DNA of 64,000 nt from Lichenicoccus sp964246745 (GTDB lineage Bacteria; Pseudomonadota; Alphaproteobacteria; Acetobacterales; Acetobacteraceae). The position numbers and the translations under genes were made by a program. Shown in pieces: positions 48,058-57,182 of this stretch. The DNA lies in contig CAXTRK010000013.1 of NCBI GenBank assembly GCA_964246745.1, positions 21,846 through 85,845 on the forward strand. Reading direction: 5' to 3'. The notes under the pieces were generated by a model, which had not been told where the DNA came from, made no database searches, and saw nothing but the letters and a program-made list of their open reading frames with translations. Each line of letters starts with the position of its first letter. Position 1 is the stretch's first letter.

Positions 48058-49320
48058 ATGACTCCAGCGGCGCGCCTTGCGGCGTGCATCGACCTGCTCG
48101 GCGCCATTGAGGCGGCGCCGCGACGGCCGGCCGACGCGGTGGCGCAGAATTTCTTCCGCGACCGACGCTATATCGGCGCTGGCGACCGTCGCGCGGTCTC
48201 GGATCAGGTCTGGTTCGTGCTGCGTCACTGGCACCGGCTGGGCTGGTGGCTGCTCCGTGCCGGCGGCGCGGCGACGCCGCGTCTGCTCGCTGCCGCAGCC
48301 TTGGCGCTGATGGGCCGATCTGCCGAAAGCGTGGAGCGCGACTTCGAGGGCGGCCGCTACGCGCCGAGTACGTTGGAGCCTGACGAGCGGTGCGTTTTGC
48401 GGGCGTTGGCCGGGCATACGCTTGACCATCCCGAGATGCCTGAGGCGGTCCGTCTTGAAGTGCCGGACTGGCTGCTGCCGAGGCTGCGCGCGCGTTTCGG
48501 CGGTGAGCTGGAGGCGGAGCTTACGGCACTGACCGGCGCGGCACCGCTCGACCTGCGCGTGAACCTGCTGCGCGGCACACGCGAGCAGGCGATCGCCAGC
48601 CTTGCCGAAGCGGGCATCGAGGTGGTGGCGACGCCGCTTTCGGCGTGGGGGCTGCGTGCGCGCGGCAGGCAGAACGTGACCGCGACACACGCCTTCAAGA
48701 GCGGCCTGATCGAAATTCAGGACGAGGGCAGCCAGCTTGTCGTGGCCGCAGTCGGCGCGTCGCCGCAGATGCGGGTGGTGGATTACTGCGCTGGCGCCGG
48801 CGGCAAGACGCTCGGGCTGGCGATGACGATGCGCAACAGCGGCCATATCGTCGCCTGCGACGTTTCCGAAGCGAGACTGGAGGGGGCGGTGCGGCGCCTG
48901 CGCCGGGCCGGGGTGCACAACGTCGAGCGGCACCTGATCGTGGCGGGGGACAAGTGGGCGAAACGGCGGGCGGGCAGCTTCGATCGGGTGCTGGTGGATG
49001 CGCCCTGCACCGGCACAGGCACGTGGCGGCGCAACCCAGACGCGCGGCTGCGACTCACCGAGCGCGACCTCGCGGAGCTGATCGAGAAACAGGCGATGAT
49101 CCTGGCGCAGGCGGCCAAGCTGCTGCGGCCTGGCGGCCGGCTGGTCTATGCGACCTGCTCGGTGCTGCCTGAGGAGAATGAGGCGCAAATCGAGCGCTTT
49201 CTCCATCACCAAGAGGGCTTCGAACTGGCCCGGTTTTCCGAGGAGAGCACCTTCCTCAGCTTGACGCCGCGGCGGGATGGAACCGATGGGTTTTTCGCGG
49301 CGATGCTCAGCAAGTCCTGA
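48058..49320 (+). CDS. rsmB: RsmB/NOP-family rRNA (cytosine-C5) methyltransferase
   Basis: 420 residues, 9 nt after guaB. An N-terminal NusB-like helical region (residues 1-130) precedes the SAM-dependent domain: QDEGSQLVVAAVG, DYCAGAGGKTLGLAM, VDAPCTGTGTWRRNPD (motif IV Cys) and YATCSVLPEENEAQ (motif VI catalytic Cys). It methylates cytosine in 16S rRNA in the RsmB case; other family members modify other sites, so the exact target is unproved. Confidence 0.9.
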   Translation: MTPAARLAACIDLLGAIEAAPRRPADAVAQNFFRDRRYIGAGDRRAVSDQVWFVLRHWHRLGWWLLRAGGAATPRLLAAAALALMGRSAESVERDFEGGRYAPSTLEPDERCVLRALAGHTLDHPEMPEAVRLEVPDWLLPRLRARFGGELEAELTALTGAAPLDLRVNLLRGTREQAIASLAEAGIEVVATPLSAWGLRARGRQNVTATHAFKSGLIEIQDEGSQLVVAAVGASPQMRVVDYCAGAGGKTLGLAMTMRNSGHIVACDVSEARLEGAVRRLRRAGVHNVERHLIVAGDKWAKRRAGSFDRVLVDAPCTGTGTWRRNPDARLRLTERDLAELIEKQAMILAQAAKLLRPGGRLVYATCSVLPEENEAQIERFLHHQEGFELARFSEESTFLSLTPRRDGTDGFFAAMLSKS

Positions 49321-49414
49321 GCAACACGATTTCGTTACGTCAGGATGTGCACGTCCCCGGCTGCGTCGTTACGAACTCCGGTATAGAACTGCGTCTGGCC
49401 TCGGAGGGGCGTTG

Positions 49415-49771
49415 ATGTCGATCTGGATTCCGCGCCTGCTGTTGGAGGGGGATGCTTCGGAGCTTCCGCCGCTCCGCTTCGACGGGCGTTCTGTCGACGT
49501 GGCGCTGATCGATCTGCGTGGCGAGGTGCGGCCGTTGCTGGCGCTGATCCATCGCTTTAGGACAAAGGCTGATCCTGGCCTGGTGCTGGTGGGCCTGATG
49601 CCTGCCGAAATGGATCCGGTGGCTCGGCTCTATCTCTCTGCCGTGCTGGATGTGGTCGTGGATGCCATGACCTGCCCGGGGCGGCTTAAAGAGGCGATCC
49701 TCGCCGCGATCGAAGACGATTTCACGCAGCCTGCTTGCATGCCGGCCGCGCTTCCTCCCACCTGTCACTAG
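49415..49771 (+). CDS. small protein, possible degenerate receiver-like fold
   Basis: 118 residues from ATG 49415 with CGGAGGGGC upstream. Alternating beta/alpha pattern: VDVALIDLRGEVRPLLALIH, GLVLVGLMPAE, LDVVVDAMTCPGRLKEAI. This spacing resembles a response-regulator receiver domain whose phospho-acceptor would fall in ALIDLRG and whose conserved Lys position lies near CPGRLKEAI, but other receiver residues are absent. Function unknown. It converges with the transpeptidase gene (4-nt overlap). Confidence 0.6.
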   Translation: MSIWIPRLLLEGDASELPPLRFDGRSVDVALIDLRGEVRPLLALIHRFRTKADPGLVLVGLMPAEMDPVARLYLSAVLDVVVDAMTCPGRLKEAILAAIEDDFTQPACMPAALPPTCH

Positions 49772-50277
49772 CACGGGATATCGAGAGCTGTCAGGCCGGT
49801 CTGGAGCGCCCAGATGAGGTCGTCGCGGTGCAGGGCGACGCAGCCCGCAGTCGGCTTTTCGTCCGCGCTTGCGACGTGCAGGAAGATCGCCGAGCCGCGG
49901 CCGCGCTGCACCGGATTGTCGTTGTAGCCGAGCACAGCCAGCAGGTCGTAGAGATGGTCCTGGCGCCATAGACGCTCGTGTCTGGCGTCATGCGGCAGAC
50001 GTATGGCGCGGTTGTAGTCGGTATGGGTTGGATCGTCGCACCAGCCATCATCGGACGCGATCGGTCCGCGCGGCAGCCTGCCGCACTTGGGCGGGGCGAT
50101 GCGGTCGGCGCGGTATAGAACCTGGCGCAGCGCCAGCACACCACACGGCGTCGTGCGGTCGCCTTCCTGCTTGGCCGCACTGATGCCGGCCTCGCCGAGC
50201 ACGCAGCGGAGATCTCGATCAGCCAGACGCAACAAACCAGTGCTGCGTCCCGTGAGGTTCATCACGGCATGAGTCAT
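49768..50277 (-). CDS. L,D-transpeptidase-like YkuD-family protein
   Basis: 169 residues. Catalytic region HVASADEKPTAGCVAL carries the conserved TxGC with nucleophilic Cys and the His further upstream (IFLHVAS). Earlier GDRTTPCGVLALRQV corresponds to the GDGKTPEG turn of the family. No clear signal peptide from ATG 50277, which is unusual for a cell-wall cross-linking enzyme; a cytoplasmic or alternatively exported role is possible. Family members form 3-3 peptidoglycan cross-links or attach lipoproteins. Confidence 0.82.
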   Translation of the reverse strand: MTHAVMNLTGRSTGLLRLADRDLRCVLGEAGISAAKQEGDRTTPCGVLALRQVLYRADRIAPPKCGRLPRGPIASDDGWCDDPTHTDYNRAIRLPHDARHERLWRQDHLYDLLAVLGYNDNPVQRGRGSAIFLHVASADEKPTAGCVALHRDDLIWALQTGLTALDIPC

Positions 50278-50523
50278 CCTTGGTACGGAATGCCGAGATC
50301 AAGGCTGAAGGCAAGCGAACCCATACCCGTTTTGACTGTCCTGAGCCATCTTCACGAAATTGTGTGTGATAACCGACGTTCTCCGCGCCGCGCGACTCGA
50401 TGTCACTGCGTTGTGAGGATGGCCGCTTGTGCCAAAATGTTTTTTGAGGCGGCGCACCGCCGGGGCGACTCTCTGCCCGAGATGAAACAAGGGGCGCGCG
50501 CTGACTTTTTGAAAGAGGTTTCG

Positions 50524-51240
50524 ATGGCTGGTGAACGGCCCATCCTGGTAATCGACGACGACGACGCCTTGCGCGGCGCGCTGGCCGAACAATTGCAGAT
50601 CGAGAGCGAGTTTTCCGTCGAGCAAGCCGCCTCGATCGAGGAGGCCGGCCACAAGATCGATGGCAATGGCGCGCGTTTCGACGCGCTGATTCTCGATGTG
50701 ACGCTGCCAGACGGCGACGGACGCGATCTGTGCGCCGACCTGCGACGTCAGGGACGTCGGATGCCGATCATCATGCTGACCGGTTCGGACGATGAGGTCG
50801 ATGTGGTGCGTGGCCTGGATGCCGGCGCCAACGACTATGTGGCCAAACCATTTCGCATTGCCGAGCTGCTGGCCCGTCTGCGAGCGCAGATGCGCATCTT
50901 TGAGAACAGCGAGGATGCGGTCTTCACGATCGGGCCGTACACGTTCCGGCCATCGGCGAAACTGCTCCAGGAAGCGGTGCGCAACCGGCGCATTCGTCTC
51001 ACCGAGAAGGAGGCGGCAATCCTGAAATTCCTCTACCGGGCTGGTACGCGTCCGGTGCCGAGGCAGGTGCTGCTGAACGAGGTCTGGGGGTATAACGCGG
51101 CGGTCACCACGCACACTCTGGAGACCCATATCTACCGTCTGCGTCAGAAGATCGAGCCGGATCCGGCGAACGCGTGCCTGCTGGTGACGGAAGGCGGCGG
51201 CTACCGGCTTGATCCAGAGGGCAGGGCTGTCGCCTCATAG
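50524..51240 (+). CDS. cenR: OmpR-family response regulator, CenR-like
   Basis: 238 residues from ATG 50524 (AAAGAGG upstream). Receiver domain residues 1-120: VIDDDDALRGAL, phospho-acceptor Asp in ALILDVTLPDGDG, MLTGSDDE and Lys in VAKPFRIAELLA. A winged-helix output follows (LTEKEAAILKFLYRAG, LLNEVWGYN, TLETHIYRLRQKIEPDP). The linker IGPYTFRPSAKLL and output domain closely recall Caulobacter CenR, an essential envelope regulator; this rests on recall, not alignment. No histidine kinase gene is nearby, and 246 nt of apparently non-coding DNA lie upstream. Confidence 0.85.
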   Translation: MAGERPILVIDDDDALRGALAEQLQIESEFSVEQAASIEEAGHKIDGNGARFDALILDVTLPDGDGRDLCADLRRQGRRMPIIMLTGSDDEVDVVRGLDAGANDYVAKPFRIAELLARLRAQMRIFENSEDAVFTIGPYTFRPSAKLLQEAVRNRRIRLTEKEAAILKFLYRAGTRPVPRQVLLNEVWGYNAAVTTHTLETHIYRLRQKIEPDPANACLLVTEGGGYRLDPEGRAVAS

Positions 51241-51250
51241 GATTGCGATC

Positions 51251-52006
51251 TCAGCCGGTGCGTGCGGCCGCGACAGCGTCGCGCAGATCTCCGAGGTTCA
51301 CCGCTCCCGGTATGATCCTGCCGCCTAGCACGAAGCTTGGCGTTCCGGTGATCCCGAGTGCGCGGGCGAGAGCAATGTTCGCCTGAAGTTCGGCGTCGAT
51401 CGCGGGATCGGCCATGTCCTGGCTGAGGCGTGACACATCAAGTCCGGCCTTAGCGGCGATGGCGCGGATTTGCGCCGCGTCGGGCCTTCCAGGGTCGCCC
51501 ATGAGAGCATGTTGCAGCACCGCGTATTTGCCCTGACGGCCGGCGGCTTCAATCGCGCGCGCCTCCAGCACGCTATCGGGTCCAAGAATCGGGATCAGCT
51601 TCTCGACCAGTCGCAGCTTGGCATCCGAGGCGATCAGCGCATCTAGCTCGGGCACCGACCGGCGGCAGTACGGGCAGCGCGGATCGTAGAACTCGACGAG
51701 CGTCGGATTGCCGTTCCGGCTGCCGGTGATGAAATCGCCCGGCATGCCCGCCAGCGCGCCCTGGTTGCGCGCGATCGCCGCTTCGCTGTCGCTGGCCTGA
51801 GCCTGTTCCTCCTCGGCGCGCAATGACAGGATGGCGTCCCTCAGGATCGAGGGATCGTTTTTCAGAGCCTGGCGCACGATTCCTATGATCTCGCCGCGTT
51901 GGGCCGGTGTGAAGCCGTCCGCGCGCGCGGCCGCGCCCGACAGGATCAGGACCGCAAGCGAAAGGAACGCGCGGGAAAGAGCTTTGCTCGGATGCGTCAT
52001 CCACAT
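51251..52006 (-). CDS. DsbA-family periplasmic thiol-disulfide oxidoreductase
   Basis: 251 residues. A signal peptide (KALSRAFLSLAVLILSGAAARA) precedes a helical N-terminal segment (residues 30-75, as in Com1/ScsC-like proteins) that may mediate oligomerisation, then a thioredoxin fold with CPYC (in YDPRCPYCRRS) and cis-Pro loop GITGTPSFVLGG. Likely oxidises or isomerises disulfides in exported proteins; no DsbB partner is seen here. Two alternative ATGs exist at 52006 and 52000. Confidence 0.88.
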   Translation of the reverse strand: MWMTHPSKALSRAFLSLAVLILSGAAARADGFTPAQRGEIIGIVRQALKNDPSILRDAILSLRAEEEQAQASDSEAAIARNQGALAGMPGDFITGSRNGNPTLVEFYDPRCPYCRRSVPELDALIASDAKLRLVEKLIPILGPDSVLEARAIEAAGRQGKYAVLQHALMGDPGRPDAAQIRAIAAKAGLDVSRLSQDMADPAIDAELQANIALARALGITGTPSFVLGGRIIPGAVNLGDLRDAVAAARTG

Positions 52007-52138
52007 GCTCTAGCACGCTGCCTTCGTCCGGACAGCCCGTCATGCGCCAGGTTGCCGCACCGTGCGAAGCCGTCTAATGCCCGGTGGCTGCACACTGCGG
52101 AGAGCGGATCCTTGCTGGAAACGAGGCGACAGGCTGGG

Positions 52139-53479
52139 ATGCGAGGCTGGGGAGAGGGCGCGGCCTCACGTGTTGCGCGTTGCCTGCCGGCGGCGGCGGG
52201 GCTGTGCCTGCTTGCCGGTTGTTCCGGCGTCCAGCAGGTCAAGGCGTTGGTGACTGGTCCGGCGTCTCCCTACCTTGCCGGCTATATTGGCGAAGTGGTG
52301 GCCGACGAGCCGCGCGCGGCCCTGGCGGCGCGCGACATCCTGGCGCGTGGCGGCAATGCCGCCGATGCGGCGGCGGCGCTCGGCTTGACTCTGGCCGTCA
52401 CGTTGCCGTCCCGCGCCTCCCTTGGCGCTGGCGGCGCGTGTCTCGCGTTCGATGCCGCATCGGCCGCGCCGCCTGACGCGGTGCTGTTCACGCCGGTCGC
52501 CGGGCCGGCAGGCGACGTCGGCAGTGCGGACCGACCGGCCTCGGTGCCGATGCTGGCGCGCGGCTTGTTCCTGCTGCAGGTGCGGCACGGCAGCGTCGGC
52601 TTTAACGATCTGGTGCGTCCGGCGGCCGGTCTCGCCCGCAATGGCATCATTGTCTCTCGGGCGCTGGCCGACGACCTGGCCCAGGTGCGCGAACCGCTGC
52701 TCGCCGATCCGTCTGCTCGGGCTATCTTCGCCGGCGGCGGCGACCAGGTTCCGACGGTGGGCGACACCCTGGTGCAGCCGCAGCTCGCCGACACGCTTGA
52801 CCGCATCGCCCAGTTTGGAGTGGGCGACCTGTATATCGGTGCGCTCGCCAGCGACTTCGTGGCCGGCGCCGAAGCCGCCGGCGGCGGTCTCGACCTGGCG
52901 GTGATGCGCGCGGCGCTGCCGACCACCGGCAAGCCGATCGTGGTCGATGACGGGAGCGGCCAGGTCGCCTTCCTGCCGCCCCCAGCGCGTGGCGGCCTGG
53001 CGATGGCGGCGACGTTCAAGGCGCTGCGGAATGGCGGCGACGCCGCCGGAGCGGCTGATCTTGGACAACTTCCTGCTTCGACCAGCTTCGTCGTGCTCGA
53101 CCGCTCCGGCGACGCGGTGTCTTGCGCGATCAGCATGGACAATTTGTTCGGGACCGGGCGGGTCGCCGGCAACACCGGCATCGTGCTGGGCGCCTCGCCC
53201 AGGCGTGTTGCCGCACCTCTGCTTGCCGCGGCCATCGCCTGGACCAGGGGGCATGATTTTCGTGCCGCGGTCAGCGGCTCCGGACAGAACGCCGCCGCCG
53301 CGGCGGCTGCAAGCGCATTGAGCCGCGCGTTGAACCGCGCCAGACCGATCATCCAGAAGCTGACGCAAACCGGACGCGCCAACGTCATCTCCTGTCCGGG
53401 CGGGCTGCCGGGAGACGGGGCGAGCTGCGTGGGGGCGACCGATCCGCGCGGCGCGGGTCTCGCCATCGGCAGCGAATAG
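52139..53479 (+). CDS. divergent gamma-glutamyltransferase-family lipoprotein
   Basis: 446 residues, shorter than classical GGT (about 560-580). Lipobox LCLLAGC (Cys about residue 30). Family features: ARDILARGGNAADAAAAL, ASLGAGGACLAFD, PVAGPAGD, SVPMLARGLFLLQ. The small-subunit start, normally TTHYSVVD with nucleophilic Thr, aligns with STSFVVLDRSGDAVS, so the nucleophile position appears to be Ser; FGTGRVAGNTGIVLG is retained but the following MDDF motif is missing. Activity is therefore uncertain. Envelope-located glutathione or peptide processing is the family role. Confidence 0.8.
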   Translation: MRGWGEGAASRVARCLPAAAGLCLLAGCSGVQQVKALVTGPASPYLAGYIGEVVADEPRAALAARDILARGGNAADAAAALGLTLAVTLPSRASLGAGGACLAFDAASAAPPDAVLFTPVAGPAGDVGSADRPASVPMLARGLFLLQVRHGSVGFNDLVRPAAGLARNGIIVSRALADDLAQVREPLLADPSARAIFAGGGDQVPTVGDTLVQPQLADTLDRIAQFGVGDLYIGALASDFVAGAEAAGGGLDLAVMRAALPTTGKPIVVDDGSGQVAFLPPPARGGLAMAATFKALRNGGDAAGAADLGQLPASTSFVVLDRSGDAVSCAISMDNLFGTGRVAGNTGIVLGASPRRVAAPLLAAAIAWTRGHDFRAAVSGSGQNAAAAAAASALSRALNRARPIIQKLTQTGRANVISCPGGLPGDGASCVGATDPRGAGLAIGSE

Positions 53480-53497
53480 CCGCGACGAGCAGGAGCG

Positions 53498-54670
53498 GTG
53501 CTGAAGCAGGGACAAGCGGGGTTGGTGCAGCCGTTCCTGGTGATGGACGTGATCGCCCGCGCCAATGCAAAGCAGGCGGCGGCGCGCGCGGGCGAGCCGG
53601 GCGTGATCCGTATGGAGGTGGGCCAGCCGGGCACCGGCACGCCCCGCCTTGCCGCCCGCGCCGCCGCGCACGCGCTGCGCAGGGGCTCGGCGCTCGGCTA
53701 TACCGAGGCGCTTGGCCTGAGCAGCCTGCGCGCCCGCATCGCTGCCCACTACGAAGAATTTTATGGCAACGCGATTGCGGCCGGACGGATCGCGGTCACC
53801 ACCGGCGCGTCCGGCGGCATCCTGCTCGCTTTTCTTGCCGCCTTCGATGCGGGCGACCGGGTGGCGCTGGCCTCGCCATATTACCCGCCCTACATGAACA
53901 TCCTGCTGGCGCTCGGAATCCGGCCGGTGCTGTTGCCGACCGGGCCGGAGAGCGGTTTCCAGCCGACCGTCGCCATGCTGGAAGCGATGGCGGAGCCGCC
54001 GGACGGGTTGATTGTTGCCTCGCCGTGCAATCCGGTCGGGAGCACGCTCACACGCCAGGAGCTGGAAGCGCTTGCGGGATGGTGCCACGCGCGAGGTGTC
54101 CGCCTGGTTTCGGACGAGATCTATCACGGGCTGAACTGGGAGGAGCCGCCCGCAACCGCGGCCGGGTTCAGCGATAGCGCGATCGTGGTCAACAGCTTCT
54201 CGAAATATTGGAGCATGACCGGATGGCGGGTGGGCTGGCTGGTGCTGCCTGCCGATCTGCTGCGGCCGGTCGAGCGTCTGCTCCAGAACCTGTTCATCAG
54301 CGCGCCGCATATCGCCCAGGTGGCGGCGGAAGCGGCGTTCGACTGTCATGACGAAATCGAGGCCAATCTGGCGCGCTACCGTCGCGTGCGCGCGCATCTG
54401 CTGCGCGCATTGCCCGCGGCTGGCCTCGACGCTCTCTCCCCGGCGCAGGGCGCCTTCTATCTCTATGCGGATATCTCCGGACGCAGCCTCGACAGCGTCG
54501 ATTTCGCAGCCCGGCTGCTTGAGGAGGCGCGTGTCGCGGTGACGCCCGGAGTGGATTTCGACGCCGGGCGGGGACACCGCTTCATCCGACTGTCCTATTG
54601 CGGCCCGGAGCGGGACATGATGGAGGCGCCGGAGCGGATCGCGCGCTTCAATGAGAGTGTGAACCGATGA
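53498..54670 (+). CDS. PLP-dependent class I/II aminotransferase
   Basis: 390 residues from GTG 53498. Fold type I: RMEVGQPGTGTPRLA, GYTEALGLSSLR, TTGASGGILLAF, SPCNPVGSTLT, SDEIYHGLNW, PLP lysine in NSFSKYWSMTGWRVGWL and Arg in FIRLSYCG. Substrate unassigned. AGGAGC lies just before the GTG. Its stop overlaps the next ATG by 4 nt, so it is co-expressed with the dehydrogenase. Confidence 0.9.
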   Translation: MLKQGQAGLVQPFLVMDVIARANAKQAAARAGEPGVIRMEVGQPGTGTPRLAARAAAHALRRGSALGYTEALGLSSLRARIAAHYEEFYGNAIAAGRIAVTTGASGGILLAFLAAFDAGDRVALASPYYPPYMNILLALGIRPVLLPTGPESGFQPTVAMLEAMAEPPDGLIVASPCNPVGSTLTRQELEALAGWCHARGVRLVSDEIYHGLNWEEPPATAAGFSDSAIVVNSFSKYWSMTGWRVGWLVLPADLLRPVERLLQNLFISAPHIAQVAAEAAFDCHDEIEANLARYRRVRAHLLRALPAAGLDALSPAQGAFYLYADISGRSLDSVDFAARLLEEARVAVTPGVDFDAGRGHRFIRLSYCGPERDMMEAPERIARFNESVNR

Positions 54671-55452
54671 CACTGAAAGGTAAGGTCGCGCTGGTCACCG
54701 GCTCGACCAGCGGCATCGGGTGGGGGATCGCCCACGCGCTCGCGGGGCAGGGCGCCGATATTGCGCTGAACGGATTCGGTGACGCTGATGCCATCGAGCG
54801 GCTGCGCTGCGATATCGCGCGCGAGCATCATGTGAGCGTGATGCACATAGAGGCCGATGTCGCCGAGCCGGTTCAGGTGCGGGCGATGGTTGCCGAAGCG
54901 CAGGCGGCACTTGGATCGCTCGATATCCTGGTCAACAATGCGGGCGTGCAGTTCACCGCCGCTGTGCACGACTTTCCGGACGAGCAATGGGACCGGATCA
55001 TTGCGATCAATCTGTCCGGCGCCTTTCACGCCAGCAAGGCGGCGATTCCGGGCATGAGGCAGCGGGGCTGGGGGCGGATCATCAACATTGCCTCCGCGCA
55101 TGGGCTGGTCGGCTCCGCGGAGAAGGCCGCCTATGTGGCGGCAAAGCACGGCATCATCGGTCTGACCAAGGTGGCGGCGATCGAACTGGCGAGTGACGGC
55201 GTCACCGTCAATGCGATCTGTCCGGGCTGGGTGCTGACGCCTCTGGTGCAGTCGCAGCTCGATCGCCGCGCGGCGGAGGAGCGACGCGATGTCGCCGACG
55301 TGTCGGAAGCGTTGCTGGCCGAAAAGCAGCCGATGCGGCGCTTCACCACGCCCGCGCAGATCGGCGCGATGGCGGCGTTTCTGTGCTCGGCGGCGGCAGA
55401 GACGATCACCGGCGCGTCGCTGGCGGTCGACGGAGGTTGGACCGCAAGGTAG
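54667..55452 (+). CDS. 3-hydroxybutyrate dehydrogenase (SDR)
   Basis: 261 residues. SDR Rossmann motif VTGSTSGIGWGIA, NNAG in ILVNNAGVQ, catalytic Ser in IINIASAHG and Y-x3-K in AAYVAAKHG. Combined with GVTVNAICPGWVLTPLV and QPMRRFTTPAQIG this matches bacterial D-3-hydroxybutyrate dehydrogenases (BdhA type), which link PHB or ketone-body turnover to NADH. Overlaps the aminotransferase stop (ATGA). Confidence 0.9.
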   Translation: MTLKGKVALVTGSTSGIGWGIAHALAGQGADIALNGFGDADAIERLRCDIAREHHVSVMHIEADVAEPVQVRAMVAEAQAALGSLDILVNNAGVQFTAAVHDFPDEQWDRIIAINLSGAFHASKAAIPGMRQRGWGRIINIASAHGLVGSAEKAAYVAAKHGIIGLTKVAAIELASDGVTVNAICPGWVLTPLVQSQLDRRAAEERRDVADVSEALLAEKQPMRRFTTPAQIGAMAAFLCSAAAETITGASLAVDGGWTAR

Positions 55453-55482
55453 GTCTCACAGAGTGCGGGAGTGAGGATGACC

Positions 55483-57165
55483 ATGCGGGCACAGCGCTTT
55501 GACGAGATGGTGTTTGAGACGCCCAGCCGGGAAAGTCTTGCCGCGCGCACCGCCGCAATCGCAACCATGCTTGATCGAGGCGAGCGGACAGAGGCGTTGG
55601 CCGCCTGGGACAAGGCGCGGCGTGAGCATGCGTCCTGGGCAATGATGGCGATGATCCGCTTTCAACAGGACACGGAGAGCGTTGCGGCCAAGGCCGGGCG
55701 CGAATTGGCGGACGCGCTGGCTCCGGTGGCGCAAGGTCACGACACGGCGGTCAAGCGGCGTCTGCTCGCGGATCCGGACCGCGCGGCGCTGGAGCTGGAG
55801 GCTGGCGCTTATGCCGTGCGGCTCTGGCAGGCGGATGTCACCACCTTTGATCCAGCGATCGCGGACCGGCTGGAGCAGGAGAGCAACCTCGCCGCCCGCT
55901 ATACCGAACTCACGTCCTCGGCGCGTCTCGAAGTCGAGGGTGCGGTCGTGAACCTGTCCGGGCTGGCGCCCTATGCTGAAGACCTGGACCGCGATGTCCG
56001 GTATCGGGCGGCGCAAGCCAAGTGGGCATTCTTTGCCGCGAACGGGGAGGCGCTTGACGACATCTACGACAAGCTGGTGAAGCTGCGGCACGGCATGGCC
56101 CGCGACCTGGGCTATGAGAACTTCATTGCTCTTGGCTACGCGCGCATGCGCCGAGTGGATTACGGACCGGCGGAGGTGGCGCTCTATCGCGATCAGATCG
56201 TGGAACACGCCGTGCCGCTGATGGCTCGGTTGCTGGAACAGCGGCGGCGTGAACACGGTTGGGCTGCGCTCTACGCCTGGGACGAGCCGCTGATCGATTC
56301 GAAAGGCAATCCGAAGCCGCTGGGCGAACATGACGAGCTGGTGGATGCCGGGCAGATCATGTTCGAGCGTATGGATGACCGTCTCGCCGGCCTCTACAGC
56401 GCGATGCGCGCGGATGGACTGCTCGACCTGAAGACCCGGCCAAGCAAGGCGCCCGGCGGCTTCTGCGACGCGTTTCCCACCAACGGAATGCCGTTCATCT
56501 TCGCCAACTTCAATGGCACGGCCGGGGATATCCACGTACTGACCCACGAGATGGGCCATGCCGCACAGATGTACGAGAGCCGCAATCAGCCGAACTTCGA
56601 TTATCTGCAACCGACCGCGGAAGCGGCCGAGATCAACTCGATGGCCCTGGAGCTATTGACCCTCCCGCATGCGGGGCTGCTGGTGGGCGAGGCGGCGGCG
56701 GACCGTTTCCGCAGGCTTCAACTAATCTCCATGGTCGCAGCACTCGTGATGTGTGCGCACGGCGACCATTTCCAACACGAGGTCTATGCAAACCCGGGGG
56801 CCTCGTCCGCGGAGCGGCACGCGATCTGGCGCGGGTTGGAGCGCCGCTACATGCCTTGGCGCGATTGGGGGGATCTGGCCTATCCCGGCATGGGCGGCGG
56901 ATGGCAGCCGACGCCGCATTTCTACGAAAATCCCTTCTACTACATAGACTACGCTCTGGCGGATTGCTGCGCGCTGCAGTTCTGGGTGCGGTCGGGGCAC
57001 GACATGCGCGAGGCGCTCGATCGTTACATGGCTTTGTGCGCTCGCGGAGGCTCCGCGCCGTTTGGAAAGCTCGTTCAATCCGCCGGTCTCATGTCCCCAT
57101 TCCAACCAGATGCCTTGGCGGCGTCGATGCGGGCGGTAGAGAACGAATTGGGGCCTGGGGCCTGA
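55483..57165 (+). CDS. M3-family oligoendopeptidase (PepF-like)
   Basis: 560 residues from ATG 55483, six nt after GAGTGAGG; ATG 55477 and GTG 55471 are alternatives. Zinc site LTHEMGHAAQMYES (HExxH about residue 352) and downstream zinc Glu in PTAEAAEINSMALELL. GGFCDAF and GGWQPTPHFYENPFYYIDYA are typical of M3B oligoendopeptidases. Cytoplasmic degradation of short peptides is expected. It is unlike the M3A enzyme at 27-29 kb, so the two are not recent duplicates. Confidence 0.92.
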   Translation: MRAQRFDEMVFETPSRESLAARTAAIATMLDRGERTEALAAWDKARREHASWAMMAMIRFQQDTESVAAKAGRELADALAPVAQGHDTAVKRRLLADPDRAALELEAGAYAVRLWQADVTTFDPAIADRLEQESNLAARYTELTSSARLEVEGAVVNLSGLAPYAEDLDRDVRYRAAQAKWAFFAANGEALDDIYDKLVKLRHGMARDLGYENFIALGYARMRRVDYGPAEVALYRDQIVEHAVPLMARLLEQRRREHGWAALYAWDEPLIDSKGNPKPLGEHDELVDAGQIMFERMDDRLAGLYSAMRADGLLDLKTRPSKAPGGFCDAFPTNGMPFIFANFNGTAGDIHVLTHEMGHAAQMYESRNQPNFDYLQPTAEAAEINSMALELLTLPHAGLLVGEAAADRFRRLQLISMVAALVMCAHGDHFQHEVYANPGASSAERHAIWRGLERRYMPWRDWGDLAYPGMGGGWQPTPHFYENPFYYIDYALADCCALQFWVRSGHDMREALDRYMALCARGGSAPFGKLVQSAGLMSPFQPDALAASMRAVENELGPGA

Positions 57166-57182
57166 AGCCCCTGGCTGCCTTC

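Noticed and set aside
27407..57165. The two M3 peptidases as a duplication
   Set aside because: They belong to different subfamilies (Dcp-like versus PepF-like) with different lengths and motifs.
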